Numbered from the stretch's first letter, positions 45,810 to 58,249 are shown. The stretch: 64,000 nucleotides of DNA from Lepidurus packardi (GCA_023053545.1 JAKZAN010000002.1:12830790-12894789), one strand, 5' to 3'. Numbers and translations are program-made. Notes: a model not told the origin generated them from the letters alone.

Positions 45810-48800
45810 TGGTTATGGAAAGTGAAAAATACAAATGAATACTAAAAATGGCCCGTTATGACATAAGCATGACGAATCTTAAAAGGCACGAAGCGTTAAG
45901 CTCCTCGACTTCTTCTCACCTAAAGAAGAGCAAAAGACTTTCGGCTTTACTCGACCAGAAACTGGAGCAGGCACTATTAAGGTGTTGTATAACGTGTGTT
46001 GGAAAATAAAACATAAAAACAAGAAATGCAAGTGAAATAACAACAGACAAAAACACACGCCAACCGTGACAACAACAATGAGATGGTAACGCAGGAAAAG
46101 GAACTAATCGTGGAGGATCCATCTCTTCTAACAAGTTCTCATTTTCCCAGTACTTTCTTGATACTGATCCCCAGTTCTTCTTGACGGTGATCGAGTATCC
46201 TCACATTGGGAACAAATGAGAGAAAATTCATCCCGGAAACTTGTTAGAAATAGAAAACGATGCTAGATCACTCATCCATCAATGGATGTTGGAACGAAAC
46301 TTTTCCTTCCAATTAAGAGCTATTTGAATTTTGAGCAAGGTATAACTTAATATGATAATTAGACTTTTCAACCGCGGTAGTGAATTTCTTTCTGGACTTA
46401 CTGAACCTAACGCCTTACAACATTAAGAAACAATAAAAAATTAAAACATTAAGAATACAACTACTAAAGGATTTTAAAATACATAAGTAAAAGGATTGAT
46501 TACATTAGGGATCGTGTTGAGTCTCTTTACTCTCTCATTCTTATCGAGTTTTTCCCCTGTAATATGGAACGGAACATTGGAAATTGTAGAAATTAAAAAG
46601 GAAACTGCCACCCGAAAACGCGGTCGTTAAAAATCATCCCCCACGATTCAAAAAGTGTGGTGGAAACATCTATCTAGGAATCTCTCTTTTTCGATTTCGG
46701 ATCCGAAGAAGTTGGCGCAACAAGCCATGACAAAGACGGAATCTAGTTTTTGTATATTAATCATCTTGGTTCATCTCAAGAATTTAAAACTGAAACTCGC
46801 GCTGATCTAAATCTTAGAAAACTTCAAAAAGCTCAGAATCGTGTAACACGTCGGAAGATTGGAAGGGAACGCTCTACAACAACTATTCTCAAATTTAGAG
46901 CAGGTTCTCAAAGTGCTGCAAAACAAAGAAAATGAACCATGAGAAATGCAATCAAACCCACAAAGAAATTACTCGCATCACCAGCCATGTGCGTTGATTT
47001 CATCATCAGAAATTCAACGGAGAGTGGAACCTTACCGAAATCTTCTCATAGTCGGACGCGTTCGGTGTCGTCACTAACTTTGGGCGAAATAACTTCTTTG
47101 GTGGGGAAGGTGGGGAGGCTAGGGCACGAGGTGATGTTCACGATCCTGGAATGTTAACTCCTTCACTTTCTGTTAAAGAGGATGAGTGTAGTAACACCAA
47201 TTGAACGAGGTCACTTTCTGTAAGGTCTCTGTCTCAATGCTGTCCTTTATAACCTATGAGGATAGGTGCTTCCTCTTCGAACACATCACATATAAACACC
47301 ATAAATCTTCAGCGAACTTTTTTTTCGGTAGTTCACGTCTGGAACTTTTTGGCTACTTCTTCCAACTACATAAAAAAGAGCCACGATGCAAATTTTTCGT
47401 GAAAGTTTTTGCCCTCTTATCTTCAGTTCACGGATGAAAGGGAAGCTCGAGGTGCCATAACCGTTTTTGTTGGGCCAAACGATCAATCTTGCCAGCAGAG
47501 CTTCAAGAGGGACAAGATCTCACCGTTCTGCTAACTTACATATGAGCTTATGGAATAGGTCCACGGAGTGAAATCACACCATGTTTTATAACAACGACGC
47601 AGAGGCGGAGTCAAGCCCCATGCTGAGCTTACCTTTGCCCAAAAACTTAACAGGGGAAATCCCTCCATCTTGAAACCCCTCCAAGGCTTGTGTATAGCAC
47701 CCATCTTGGTGCTATACAATCTTGTTGCCCCCGTAAGGATCTACACAAGAAAGAGACCGGCAGAGAGAAAGGGAAAGAAGAGAAAGAAGGAAGAATTTTT
47801 ACCTCAAAATGAAAAAACAACAACTCTAGGGTAGTTTCAGGAAGATAACATTCTAGTTGAGGATTGTACAGAAAAACTCGATAACGGGACCCAAAAAAAG
47901 CCGGTTATAACCGTCGAGGTGAGGTGAGGCGAGGATGAGCCTTATACGACAGCTGGATGGACTTTGTCATACTCCGCTGCGGAAGATGATGATGAACCGC
48001 GTCGTTAATTTGTGTTAATTGACATTTTCGGTTGTTTTTCCTTTTTTTTTCTTTGGGTCTCAAAACTGTTGTCGGTTTTGACTGAAGTTGTCCCTCCATA
48101 AGACACCATCATCACGCCCACTTTATGATGGCCTAACGGTGAAATGTGGGCCACAGCAGGTTCTCCTCTCTCGGAGCTTGGACTCTCTTCTTTTCACCTT
48201 TTCACATGCGCTTTTCTCTTCGAAGCTTCCAAAAAGTTTCCCGATGACTCCTTGGGCACATTGGAACATTTACACCTGTCCTCAATCTTGTTTTCAGTCA
48301 ACTTGATGAGCTTTTAAAAGTGTTATGGTGGAAGTGATGTTATCTGCTTCCTTCTTCGCAGTGTTTGAGGTTTCACTTGCTGTGTTCCGAATTGGCGGAT
48401 TTTACTTGGATTTTTTTAAGCTCATCGTCACACAAACTTCCCATGTCATGCTGACATGCGGATGGGTTCGATTGGCGGAAAAGGGTGAAGCAAGCTAGTT
48501 TTTTTGTTTTACTTTCAAGAGGAAATCATTAAGAATGAGGCTGAGAGATATGAGGAAAGAATTGGCGCGGATAAGAAAGCTAAATATGATAAAACCGTGC
48601 TGAAATAAGGGCGAAAATTTGCACGTATTGGTGAAATGAAAGGCAACGAACTCTTTGCACTTTCTCCAGAATTATTCACAGGACGCGTTAATTTCGTAGG
48701 ATTCTATGAATTTCTTTCTTTATTTTTTTATATTTTTAAAAGTTTTTTTTAAGACGGTGACTTGCACTTTGTCAATGGGAAGATCCTGGTTAGGTAAGCC

Positions 48801-51800
48801 ATAGGATTCATTCGTTTCGTTTTTCATTTCATTCTAACGAGGGATAGTTTTTCGGCGCAGTTATACTTCATGGCGACATCTTATACGAACTCAATCCGTA
48901 TAATGCCTTTTCTTTGAACTATTTAAGAGGCTGGGATGGAACGTTTGGATCATTGAAAGTCGTTAAAGATCGTTTTAAGGTACTTTAGAAAGACTTGAGT
49001 CTGATTTTAAGGCTTCAGGACCGGTTTTATTGCTTATTTACGGATGCTGCTTTCTCGAGAGGATGGTTCCAGGCGGCGTGCGTGTTTTGGGGTGGAATAG
49101 GGGTGGTATTTGGACTTTTTCATAAATCTGCAATTAGTTAAGCCAAGTAGAAGAGAAGTTGTGATTGTATTCACGTACAGCCTTTGTCTTCTACATTACT
49201 GTCAAGAGATTTGGTTAAAATAGTTGATACTCTTGACGCCAGAGTGGATCAGCCTGCCCCATGCTATCGTGCCTACGGAAAGTTAAGCTAAATGGGAGCC
49301 TTTGCTTTCGTTAAGAAGCTTAAACGAGGTTTCGGCTATGTTTTTGGCTACACGTCGTTTCCTGACTTGGGATGGAGATCTTTCACTGTTGCTTGACAAT
49401 GAAAAAGTCAATATAGTCAACAGTGAATATTCACTGTTGCCAACAGTGAAACATTTCAAGTGCGTGTCATGGTTTAACATTCAAACTCGAGGTACGGTAA
49501 CAGGGACTAGAAACTAGGGAAAAGGGGGTATTTCTGTACCGGAAAGCGGAAATCTTGGCGAATTTTTATGGTTGGGTACTAGGGCAATCTCGCTTTCTCT
49601 CTCTAGAGTAGAGTGTGGATGTGCAACGACCTTTCACCATGGTTTTCTCATTTCCTTCTTGCATGGCAGATGGGATCCGATATCCTTAAATGGATCGTTG
49701 GATGTTTGTTGGATGTTTGTTGCTATTCTCTTTTCGTTGTCTTTCCTCTCGATCTTTGGCTGTCATGCAACTAAGTTCATGTCGTAGGAAGTGTAAACTG
49801 GAGTGTTTTCTAGTACACTTCCGTTACGGAAATTTGAGCTCCATTTTGCTTTATGTGGACTTTGCTTGAGTTGGCTTCTAGTCTTCTCCCATGCTCATTG
49901 GAATCTGCAAATCTGGCGAGTTTACAACAATCGGGGGCACGATCGGACCTGTCAGTTGGCCCGTCCTTTTTCGACAACAGTTCGACCCAAATTCTTTCTT
50001 TGCCCCCAATTACTTTCTCCCCAAAAAGTCCCTTTTGGCACTTTTAACCTCGTTTTCTTTAGGAAACTCAAGGGTAAGCCCTGAGGCTGACCTTTTTGCC
50101 AATTCCAACTTTGACACGCTTTGACATCTTAAGAACTCTGTGTTGTGTTTGGGTCTCGCCCTAGACATAACATCTTGGTTGAATTCTTTTTATTTATTGA
50201 ATTAATTGGTTTCAGTTTTCATCGATCTGGAAATTTTTTTTATCGATTTTGGGGGGTGGACTTTTTACGATCACTAAATATTGGAACCGTTTTCTCTATA
50301 GCTTCCCGAGACCCATAAAACCCCCATAAGGAAGCTAGCATGGTGCTCCATTAGGAGGCCCCATATAGGATAACTTCTTCTCAGTTGTTTGTTGCAAGAA
50401 AAGCGTGACGCAGTGGTTTTCTTAAGGCGCCTTTTGTTACATAAAACAGCGTGGAATTATAGTCTGGAACAAAAGGCTTTACGGGTTAACAACAGCGAAA
50501 CGTTGCGGCAGAATAGATTTTGGGTTCGAGAGTTAAGTGAATTTCAAGAGATTAGCTTTCACTTGCACTTGGAGGAGTTTTATAGTTTAGCTTAAGTAAA
50601 AGGTTTTGTGATCAAGTACATGGGATTTAATCTAAACTTGGATGGCGCTAGAATAGAGATTTTTTTTTTAGTTTAATTGTTTGATTAGACAAAAAATTGA
50701 AAAGAGATTAGATAATTAAAGAAGGATTTGAACATGAAGCTATTAAAGAAGTTAATTCTTAAATTCTTAAAGAGCTTAGATAGTTAAAGAAGAAGAGATT
50801 AGAAATTAAAGCTATTTAACTGTGCAACGGTCAAATTCGAAAACTTGATTTAATTTCATTGGTTTAGTTTATGAAAAAAAGATGAAATTTGGTTTAATTG
50901 CGTTCATTTTGAATCATCAGGAGATATTTTAAATTGAATTGCGCAACGGTCAAATTCGAAAACTTGATTTTCTTATTATTTCAACGATTCATCCTGGGAT
51001 TCATACGATAAAGTAACAGGCAACCCTGGGCTTGTCTACTTACTATCTTGGCAACGCGACATAAGACAATTCAATACAGATGACTCCGTGTACCCGACAC
51101 AAGGAAAAAGAAGCTTGAAAGAGCTTGTGTTCAAAACAAATATGGTTAACAAAAACGCTAACGAAATACCTAAAGAGACGGAATATAGTTTAGATCTATT
51201 GTAGAAGAAATAAAGGAAAATCCTTCAATTGAACCATACAATCGCATACAACAAAGGAACCCCGGCTGTTTTGACAACGACGAAGGCGGATCACATTTCT
51301 GAATCTAGGAGCGCCCAATGACTCGGCAATACCAATAACATTCAATAAGGTAAACACAAAAGAGAATGAAGTCATCTAGAATGCAGATCTAGTGACTCGA
51401 TCAAGTTATCAAGTGATCAAGTTAATCCAAAACAGAACTCGGATCCGCGTCGCAATAAGGACAAATGCATGCTTCAGCAGTACTCTACAAATTAAACACA
51501 ACAAACATGGTACAACAATTCAAATCTGTGGGTATCGTTACAGCTACAAAAGGAAAGTCGTGTCTTGTCTTGTAATGTGAACTCAATATAGCGGCTGCAC
51601 TTGGTCGCTCGTGTCAAAACCTTCCATGAAGGTTGCCTTTAGCGTTGTATTGGCGAAACTATAAACAGGGTTCAACAGCCATCTTGTAGGTCAGAAGGAT
51701 CTCTAAAACACTAAATCTGTTCACTCTTTGTGAGTGTGGAAGAAAGAACGTGCCAAAACACACCAAAAAGTCCTGCAATCCTAACCCAAAGTGTAGAATG

Positions 51801-52400
51801 ACATACATATCCTATTCATCCAAACAAAAGCAGTTGGACTGTGTTCTGGTTAGTTGTGGGATTCACTGATATGCATATCTCACGCATTCCTGGCTTGGAC
51901 AGAAGCTATCAGTCATCGCATCCTGTTTTACTCCAATTCAAACCCGTCTCCCAACCAAAATAGTACCAAACGGTCCGATCTCATATCACCTTCCCCCTTA
52001 TACGAATCGACCGTAGTCTAGATCGTGTATCAGCGGAAGCTTTTCAAGCACAGTTTCCCCCGGACGCCGTTTAATCAATACCCAACGTGGCCCAGTTGGC
52101 GTTAGTTTGCGAACAAAGATTAGCAGAACAGCTGTCTTGCTGAAGTTACGCTGTACACTCTGTTTTGTTGTGAGATACAGCTGGTTAACCGTCGTCCGCA
52201 CACAAGAAACATCTGTTGTCGCAGTACTTGGCAGTTTAAGTTGGACAAACGTTCATGATCGTGTCCGCAACTGTGTTCACCGTCAATCTTCTGCCGCGTG
52301 TAGCTTACAAGACAAGTCCCTTTAGGAAACTGTACCCCAACTGTACCCCATTCTAAAGACAGTGAACGAACGTGTAACTGGAAAAGCTTCCAATTAGTGG
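45810..52400. other. Long stretch without a supported gene
   Basis: No gene could be modelled. There is a small perfect hairpin at about 47692-47717 (gtatagcacc / ggtgctatac). Frames near 48518-48600 and 48866-49138 look amino-acid-like but contain single stops. A relic of the 92-bp satellite lies near 51045-51105. Two related short blocks near 50820 and 50940 share tgcgcaacggtcaaattcg-type words. A 67-aa minus frame at 51998-52201 is divergent to the transporter and unrecognised. Confidence 0.4.
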
Positions 52401-52420
52401 ATTGCGCTGGTTGAACGAGT

Positions 52421-53986
52421 ATGGAAGCCGCGCCTGTTGCGTCTTCGGAGGAAGATACCGCTTCAGACGGTCGCGGTGACGATCCAGGCAGTTCCTTCCT
52501 ACAGAAGCCACGCTGGTATTCGCGGGACGCCTTCCGTGGCGCCATCTTGTTCAACAGTTTCACGTTCCTTCTACCGGCCCTCTATGCAACGCTTTCCAAA
52601 CTCTGGATCGCGCGGATCGACTCTTCGTCCGTCGCGACCACCGACGCGTACACTTACCTGGGCGTTATAACCGAGGTTCTCAATGAAGGCTTACCTCGTG
52701 CCGCGTATCTGGTCATCGGTGACCTTCAATTGCTCTTCAATGACCGGTTGCAGCTCTTGAGCACTTTGCTGATCTTCCAGATGGGTGGTGGCTTGCTTCT
52801 TTCCCTCTTATTCCTGACTTTGGCTCCGTTTCTAGCGGATACCTTCGTGCCGCACTTTGGTCCGACTCTTCTAGCCGCGAACCAAACGCTCTTAGAGGAT
52901 CTGATGGGGGAAAGTAACCCGGTGGCGGTGACGTACATCCGGATCTCGGCCTTTTCGACCTTCTTTACCGTCACGGAGTATGCGTTGGGATGTAGTCTAC
53001 GTGCGTTGGATCGTCCAGACGTTCCGTTAGTGATCAGCCTCACCAAGATCGTTCTTAACATAGTCCTTGACATGATCTTCCTCTCGAAATGGGGAATCTA
53101 CCCGTCGCCAACGGTGACCACCCAAGCGACTGTGAGGCTCGTCTGCGACGGATTGGGAGCGGGTACGGGGCTACTCTACCTCCTCTTGACGACCTTTCGG
53201 AGCCGGGATGGTTCGACTAGCAGGAGGCGGTACTTTCGATGGGACTACTTAAGGAAACTAGGACGACCGGGGTTGTTTACTTTCTCCGAGTCGTTGGTGA
53301 GGAACATCTTGTACCTGTGGCTCATCGTGGGGATTGTGGCCCTAGGACAGGAGTATGCGACGGCCTGGGGAGTCTTTAACACTATCCGCTGGGGGATTGT
53401 CATGGTCCCCACCAACGCCCTTGCGGAATCCACAGCGGCCTTCACGGGACACCGCTGGAATCTCTTCCGCCGCGGTTTGGATGACGAAAACGCGGGCGGG
53501 ATGACTTGGAGAGGGTTGTTACCTGTCCTTCACTACGCTTTCGTCTCCTCTGCGGCGGTTTTTGCGGTCGAGTCAGTACTGGCCATCGTCTTTTCGTTCT
53601 GGCTAGCCGAACCCATGGCCTTCTACCTGAGTGGGGATGAAGAGGTGGCTGCCTTGACCGCGACCATGTGGCGGACGATGGATTGGACCTATGTTTTGTT
53701 TGCGGTGTCCTTACAACTGGCGACGGTGCTACTAGCATCTTGGCCCTTTTGGTATTTAGTTAATACGTTGCTCGGTAACCTTCTGTGGGTACTGCCGTGG
53801 GCCATTGTGATGCAGAGTATTGAGGTTACGGAAGAGAACGCGTGGAGCTACCATTCCGTGATCTTTGGAGGCAGTTTGGTGATTGGCTTTGTGATGGCAG
53901 TGGGCAGCCTGGGGGCATGGGGATACGCGATTGTGAACCGCGAACGATGGCAACGTTGGTTTACTTGCGGATTGACTTCTTTCTGA
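52421..53986 (+). CDS. MATE-like multidrug/organic-cation transporter, fungal-type, intronless
   Basis: A single uninterrupted 521-codon frame from ATG at 52421 to TGA at 53984-53986. A ~38-residue acidic, Ser-rich N terminus is followed by about a dozen hydrophobic segments. Examples are residues ~43-60, ~113-140, ~165-190 (SAFSTFFTVTEYALGCSLRALDRPD), ~200-220, and several from 288 to the C terminus. The LRALDRPDVPLVIS loop and the internal two-fold layout fit the MATE/MOP flippase superfamily, that is H+ or Na+-coupled export at a membrane. From memory, the closest relatives are uncharacterised MATE-like proteins of filamentous ascomycetes, not the animal SLC47 type. The gene lacks introns and is plainly GC-richer than its AT-rich flanks, unlike its spliced neighbours. 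This suggests transfer from a fungus or a retrocopy. It is intact, so probably expressed. No clear TATA box or polyadenylation signal was identified. Confidence 0.83.
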   Translation: MEAAPVASSEEDTASDGRGDDPGSSFLQKPRWYSRDAFRGAILFNSFTFLLPALYATLSKLWIARIDSSSVATTDAYTYLGVITEVLNEGLPRAAYLVIGDLQLLFNDRLQLLSTLLIFQMGGGLLLSLLFLTLAPFLADTFVPHFGPTLLAANQTLLEDLMGESNPVAVTYIRISAFSTFFTVTEYALGCSLRALDRPDVPLVISLTKIVLNIVLDMIFLSKWGIYPSPTVTTQATVRLVCDGLGAGTGLLYLLLTTFRSRDGSTSRRRYFRWDYLRKLGRPGLFTFSESLVRNILYLWLIVGIVALGQEYATAWGVFNTIRWGIVMVPTNALAESTAAFTGHRWNLFRRGLDDENAGGMTWRGLLPVLHYAFVSSAAVFAVESVLAIVFSFWLAEPMAFYLSGDEEVAALTATMWRTMDWTYVLFAVSLQLATVLLASWPFWYLVNTLLGNLLWVLPWAIVMQSIEVTEENAWSYHSVIFGGSLVIGFVMAVGSLGAWGYAIVNRERWQRWFTCGLTSF

Positions 53987-53989
53987 AAT

Positions 53990-54430
53990 TTTTAAACTAT
54001 TTTCCTACTATATTCTATTTTTTAATATATAATCAAGAACACAACTTTGATTAAATGATCAAGATGAAGAATGTATTCGTTATAATAATTAATAATAATT
54101 GTTATAAGAATTATTTTTCTTTATAAGCAAGATTCCGTTGCCTTTTTATTGTGACCCAGTAACAGTGATATTATTCGAATTAATTAAGAGAATGTAAAGT
54201 CTTTTGCATCGATTTGGGCATCCATGACTTTCGAAGTGCTACAGGTTCTATAACTAGCCCTGCGAAGAGCGGTTCAGACTCGACGCTAGATGGCGGATAC
54301 GCCGTTCAGACGCGAGTACTACCATTGAGTAAAACTATTATGTATTCTCGTGTTCAATATTCAGCTTAAGTAAAGCAAAGAGGAATAATAGCAACTTGCT
54401 TTACTTTTCCTGGTCATGTATTATAATATA
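53990..54430. other. Intergenic spacer
   Basis: AT-rich 3' flank of the transporter gene, with attaataataattg-type words near 54085-54100. No gene. Confidence 0.4.
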
Positions 54431-54431
54431 G

Positions 54432-54690
54432 TTAGTGAAAAGTTTCATTGTTGAATGCAAACCGTGGGCATCTTACGGGCGGGTTGGGAAGCGGGTCAAG
54501 CATACAAGATGGGAGGGACTTAAACGCGGGTTGCAGGTATACGGTTTTGTTCTCCGCTAAGGGTAGGACAGTGAGTTTCCGAAGCGAGCTTGGAAAAGGC
54601 AGCGGGAGCACAAGCTTATAGTCGCCGGTTTCAACACACACTACTGTTGAAGTGTAAACTGTTGGTGAGAGTGGTGACGTAGCCAAATAG
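54432..54690 (-). pseudogene. Decayed last exon of a fourth cuticle gene
   Basis: On the minus strand, words matching the last exon of the neighbouring cuticle genes occur in the same order. These are a GDYK-encoding stretch, then cgctgccttttccaagctcgc (compare the functional gctacctatgccaagcccgc), a cccgctt-rich tail and a terminal run like the paralogues. Small indels shift it out of the Tyr-Ala-Pro frame and no matching chitin-binding exon was seen upstream. It reads as a relic from the same tandem duplication series. Confidence 0.6.
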
Positions 54691-55076
54691 ACAAAAGGAT
54701 GTGGTTGTAGCGCGGTCGATTCTTAAATCCTAGTTGTTTTTTGGTGGCCACCGCCGTTTAAGCTGCTTTGATTTGACGCGATTTGACGATTTAGTTTGAC
54801 ATTAACGACATTTCATTTCTTCAGTTAAATTAACCTAATCATTGTACTACGTTAATACCATTGCTTTGTAACTAGCATTTGCTTTCTAAGCAACATAATT
54901 GCAAATGTAATGTTACACAAAATCGCAGTAAAACCGTTAGTTTGAATGTACCACCGGAGACCTGATCGGAAATTCTTCCCTTTCAAGTTAAGCATTGTGT
55001 GGAGAAATAATAGTCATTTGTTTTAAGAATTTGTTCTTGTATTATAAAATAAGTTTAGCGTAATAAAGTTTTCTCT

Positions 55077-55842
55077 TTAATATTGAGCAGGGGCAACATA
55101 GGCGGGTTGGTATGCGGGTTTGTAGGCGGGTTGTTGGTAAGCTTGTTTGTAGGCGGGCTGTGCGTACACAGCAGGGGCGACGTAGGCAGCGGGTTTGTAG
55201 GCGGGTTGGTAGGCGGGCTTGGCATAGGTAGCGGGAGCGTACGTCTTGTAGTCACCGGAGTACTGGACATCAGCAACATAGCCGCTGTAGCCATCGACGT
55301 AGTAGTTGACAGTCTACAAAAAGAGCCCGATTGTTAATAAAAAATAGTTCAAATCAAGCCGGAAAATGTTACCTGGCGACGACCATCGGGGAGATCGACA
55401 AAGTAAGATCCCTTGGTGTTGTCACCGTTGTGGGCTTCTTGTTGGCCCATGTTCACGTAACTGTAGTCATCCTTGACGGCCCAGTCGTAGTTGTAGTAAG
55501 CTGGGGCATAGGCCTCTTTGTAGGAAGGACCGTAGGCCGGGGCGGCATAAGTTTGCTTGTTGTACACATCAACGGCGGAGGCAGCCGCGACAAAAGCGAG
55601 GACCAAGAAGACCTTTAAAGATTCCATTGATATTAAGCTTATTCCATGAACTAAATTGGATTTATTTACATTTTAAATCAGTTTTATTAGAATGTACAGT
55701 ATACAGTATGTAAGTAAGTTAATTCTTTGTTCTTTGCAATTTTGTAAGTAATTTCTAAATTAAAATTAAAAGAAATTAAATGAACTAAAAGAGACTGTAA
55801 TGTAATTATTGTAGTAACATAAAGACACTTTTTTACCTTCAT
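55077..55842 (-). CDS. R&R cuticle protein, tandem copy 1 (160 aa)
   Basis: Three exons in coding order: 55842-55837 (ATGAAG only), 55612-55373 and 55313-55077 (TAA). Introns are GT-AG, phase 0. The signal peptide is residues 1-15 (ends ASA). A Tyr/Ala/Pro-rich linker leads to a chitin-binding Rebers-Riddiford domain (about 43-105) with YDWAVKDDYSY, GSYFVDLPDGRRQ, VNYYVDGYSGYVADV and a GDYK end. The C-terminal ~55 residues repeat K/Q-P-A-Y and A-Y-V-A-P. The protein is secreted and binds chitin in the exoskeleton. An in-frame ATG just upstream of exon 2, inside intron 1, could give an alternative start (MESLK). Residue 63 is His where the other two copies have Arg. Confidence 0.93.
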
Positions 55843-55920
55843 GATTGTTGTGGGAGTTGGGTTGCTTGCTTGCTTGTTGAAGCTAGGAAGTTGTGTGATT
55901 TTCTGGAGTTGGACTTGCGC

Positions 55921-55930
55921 TATTTATAGT
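55921..55930 (-). promoter_or_regulatory. TATA box of cuticle copy 1
   Basis: Minus-strand tataaatag about 80 bases upstream of the ATG at 55842, a spacing close to that of the other two copies. Confidence 0.65.
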
Positions 55931-55934
55931 CAAG

Positions 55935-57540
55935 CGAAACTGAATCGTGCCGAGCATTCGCTCTCCAATCACATGGTAAATTTTAAAAACCACACCCTTT
56001 TCTTGACGTGCCCCATAACCGTATCGAAATTACTTGTTATATGGCTTTTGGACTTGACCCTTAAAAAATGGAGCAAAAAGGACCGGTTATGGTACTGAAT
56101 GACGGTAGATACTCTTTTGAAAAAGGAAAAAAGTGTAACAGAGAAACCGAGAGTACATTATTCTTAGCGAAAGTGGTTTTCTTTCTCAGTTTTTTGGTTA
56201 TGAAGGTGTAGTACCCGTTTTCTCACAGTCTCCGAAAGCCAGTCTACCGTGGTTCGCTTACATTAGACATTAGTACCTTTGTAGGTTGTTGTTTTTAAAA
56301 AATTCTGACGGAATTTTGGGTTAGGAAAGTGATTGCAGTCATCAGTCTTGTGTGTTTTTGCTCGAGAACTGGATTTATAGCACTCAGGAGGCGTGACATA
56401 AGTCGAGTTGGTCACTCTTGATGTGTAGATATGAGTAAGTGATCAGAAAAGAGAAATCAAATGTCCTTGTCAGTCACAGACCATTTTGGGGGAAGGTTTC
56501 CAAGGTTTAAAGCGTGGGAAGTGTTTGTTCTGCTTGCGTGCGTAGCGGATTAACGGTGCACTAGAAAAAAAGGTCTAGGTTGTAAAGGATCCGGAAAGTT
56601 ATTTCACCTTGATACAATTACCAGGGTACTTTTTGTAGTTCAGTGCGATTCTTGATCGATAATGAGGGACTTTATGTTTGACCCCTGATATAATAAATTT
56701 CGAACAGTGATTGACAATTTGGAGGGCGTTAACACATTTGATTGATTATGGATTTGATTGATTTACAGCCGATTTTTTGCGAACGTAATATTGCTGTCGT
56801 TAAGGCAAAGCAAAGCTTTGTATGACACGATAGCACGGGGAAGGCAGACGCAGTCTTCCATAAAAATACACGAAATTATTTTCGAAAGCTTATTGACAGA
56901 AATGTAGGTACTATCAATGCGGAGAGTATAACAATTTTTCCTTGTATCATTTGCCTTCAATCACTTTAAAAAGGCTAGTTAATTTCTTACCTACAAGAAG
57001 TTAAGAAAAATTGCGAATTTGGAAACGGTCATAACCAAGCTATTATTGTAGTGTATTTTTTTAAGGAAAACTTCATTCAAATCGAGTACCCGTTTATGAA
57101 GTTATCTTACTTGCCAATTTCGTGCGCAGAAACCATGCGCGTTCGTATACAGCCATGCAAAGCACTGAGCGGCATCTCTTGGAAGCTTGGGTGCACCAAG
57201 CTAAGCTGCATGGGAGCCTGTTATGCATATAAGAGATGCGTTTTGTGTGTTTCGTTTGTTATTTAACATGATTATTTCATTGTTAGATGAAAGAGATATT
57301 AAATATCCTTTATCCTTTTTTTTTTTTTTATTTAAGAGGAATCTAAGTTGTTCTTTTAAGTAGTTACATCTCTTAAATTAAGAAAAAAATCAGCAAATCG
57401 AGGCTTCACGCAATAAAACAGTGTGTATTAATGTACCGTCTGATCGGAACAATCTTCTTTTCCAGCTGCGGAGGAATAATAGACATTTGTTGTAAGAATT
57501 TGTTCTTGTATTATAAAATAAGTTTAGCGTAATAGAGTTT
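55935..57540. other. Intergenic spacer between cuticle copies 1 and 2
   Basis: No gene supported. The last ~120 bases (57420-57545) match the 3' flank of copy 1 (54945-55076), so the duplication unit includes 3' sequence. Confidence 0.5.
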
Positions 57541-57545
57541 TCTCT

Positions 57546-58148
57546 TTAATATTGAGCAGGGGCAACATAGGCGGGTTGGTAGGCGGGTTGTTGGTAAGCT
57601 GGTTTGTAGGCAGGCTGTGCGTACACAGCAGGGGCGACGTAGGCAGCGGGTTTATAGGCGGGTTGGTAGGCGGGCTTGGCATAGGTAGCGGGCGCATAAG
57701 CCTTGTAATCACCGGAGTACTGGACATCAGCAACATAGCCGCTGTAGCCATCGACGTAGTAGTTGACAGTCTACGAAAAGAGGCCGATTGTTCATAAAAA
57801 CAGTTCAAATCAAGCCGGAAAATGTTACCTGGCGACGACCATCGGGGAGATCGACGAAGTAAGATCCCTTGGTGTTGTCACCGTTGCGGGCTTCTTGTTG
57901 GCCCATGTTCACGTAGCTGTAGTCATCCTTGACGGCCCAGTCGTAGTTGTAGTATGCTGGGGCATAGGCCTCTTTGTAGGAAGGACCGTAGGCCGGGGCG
58001 GCATAGGTTTGCTTGTTGTACACATCAACCGCGGAGGCAGCCGCGACGAAAGCGAGGACCAAGAAGACCTTTTTAAGATGAAATACAACATTTAGCCTTT
58101 ACGTTCTTAGTCGTTAGTTACTATCTTTAAATTCACTCTTACCTTCAT
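57546..58148 (-). CDS. R&R cuticle protein, tandem copy 2 (156 aa)
   Basis: Exons 58148-58143 (ATGAAG), 58068-57829 and 57770-57546 (TAA), with GT-AG phase-0 introns. Exon 2 encodes the same 80 residues as copy 1 except Arg at position 63. The repetitive tail is four residues shorter, from loss of one K/Q-P-A-Y type unit. It has the same signal peptide, chitin-binding domain and expected extracellular cuticle role. The intron before exon 3 is also nearly identical to the other copies, which suggests recent duplication or gene conversion. Confidence 0.93.
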
Positions 58149-58240
58149 GTTTGGGTTTGAAAGGATTTTCTTTGCTTGAAAGTTGCTTGCTGGGTGAAGC
58201 TAGAAGCTGGAGTGATGATATTTTCGGACTGGACCTTCCA

Positions 58241-58247
58241 TTTTATA
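58241..58247 (-). promoter_or_regulatory. TATA box of cuticle copy 2
   Basis: Minus-strand tataaaa 93 bases upstream of the ATG. The 5' UTR between (ttgctgggtgaagctagaagc on the plus strand) is shared almost exactly with copy 3. Confidence 0.75.
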
Positions 58248-58249
58248 CT

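Noticed and set aside
51998..52201. 67-aa minus-strand frame divergent to the transporter gene
   Set aside because: Reads somewhat protein-like but has no recognisable domain, signal or flanking exon.
55083..55618. Gly/Val-rich plus-strand frames opposite the cuticle genes (also at 57552-58095 and 59443-59937)
   Set aside because: Antisense shadows of the Tyr/Ala/Pro-rich cuticle exons. They cross the minus-strand introns and show no independent evidence.
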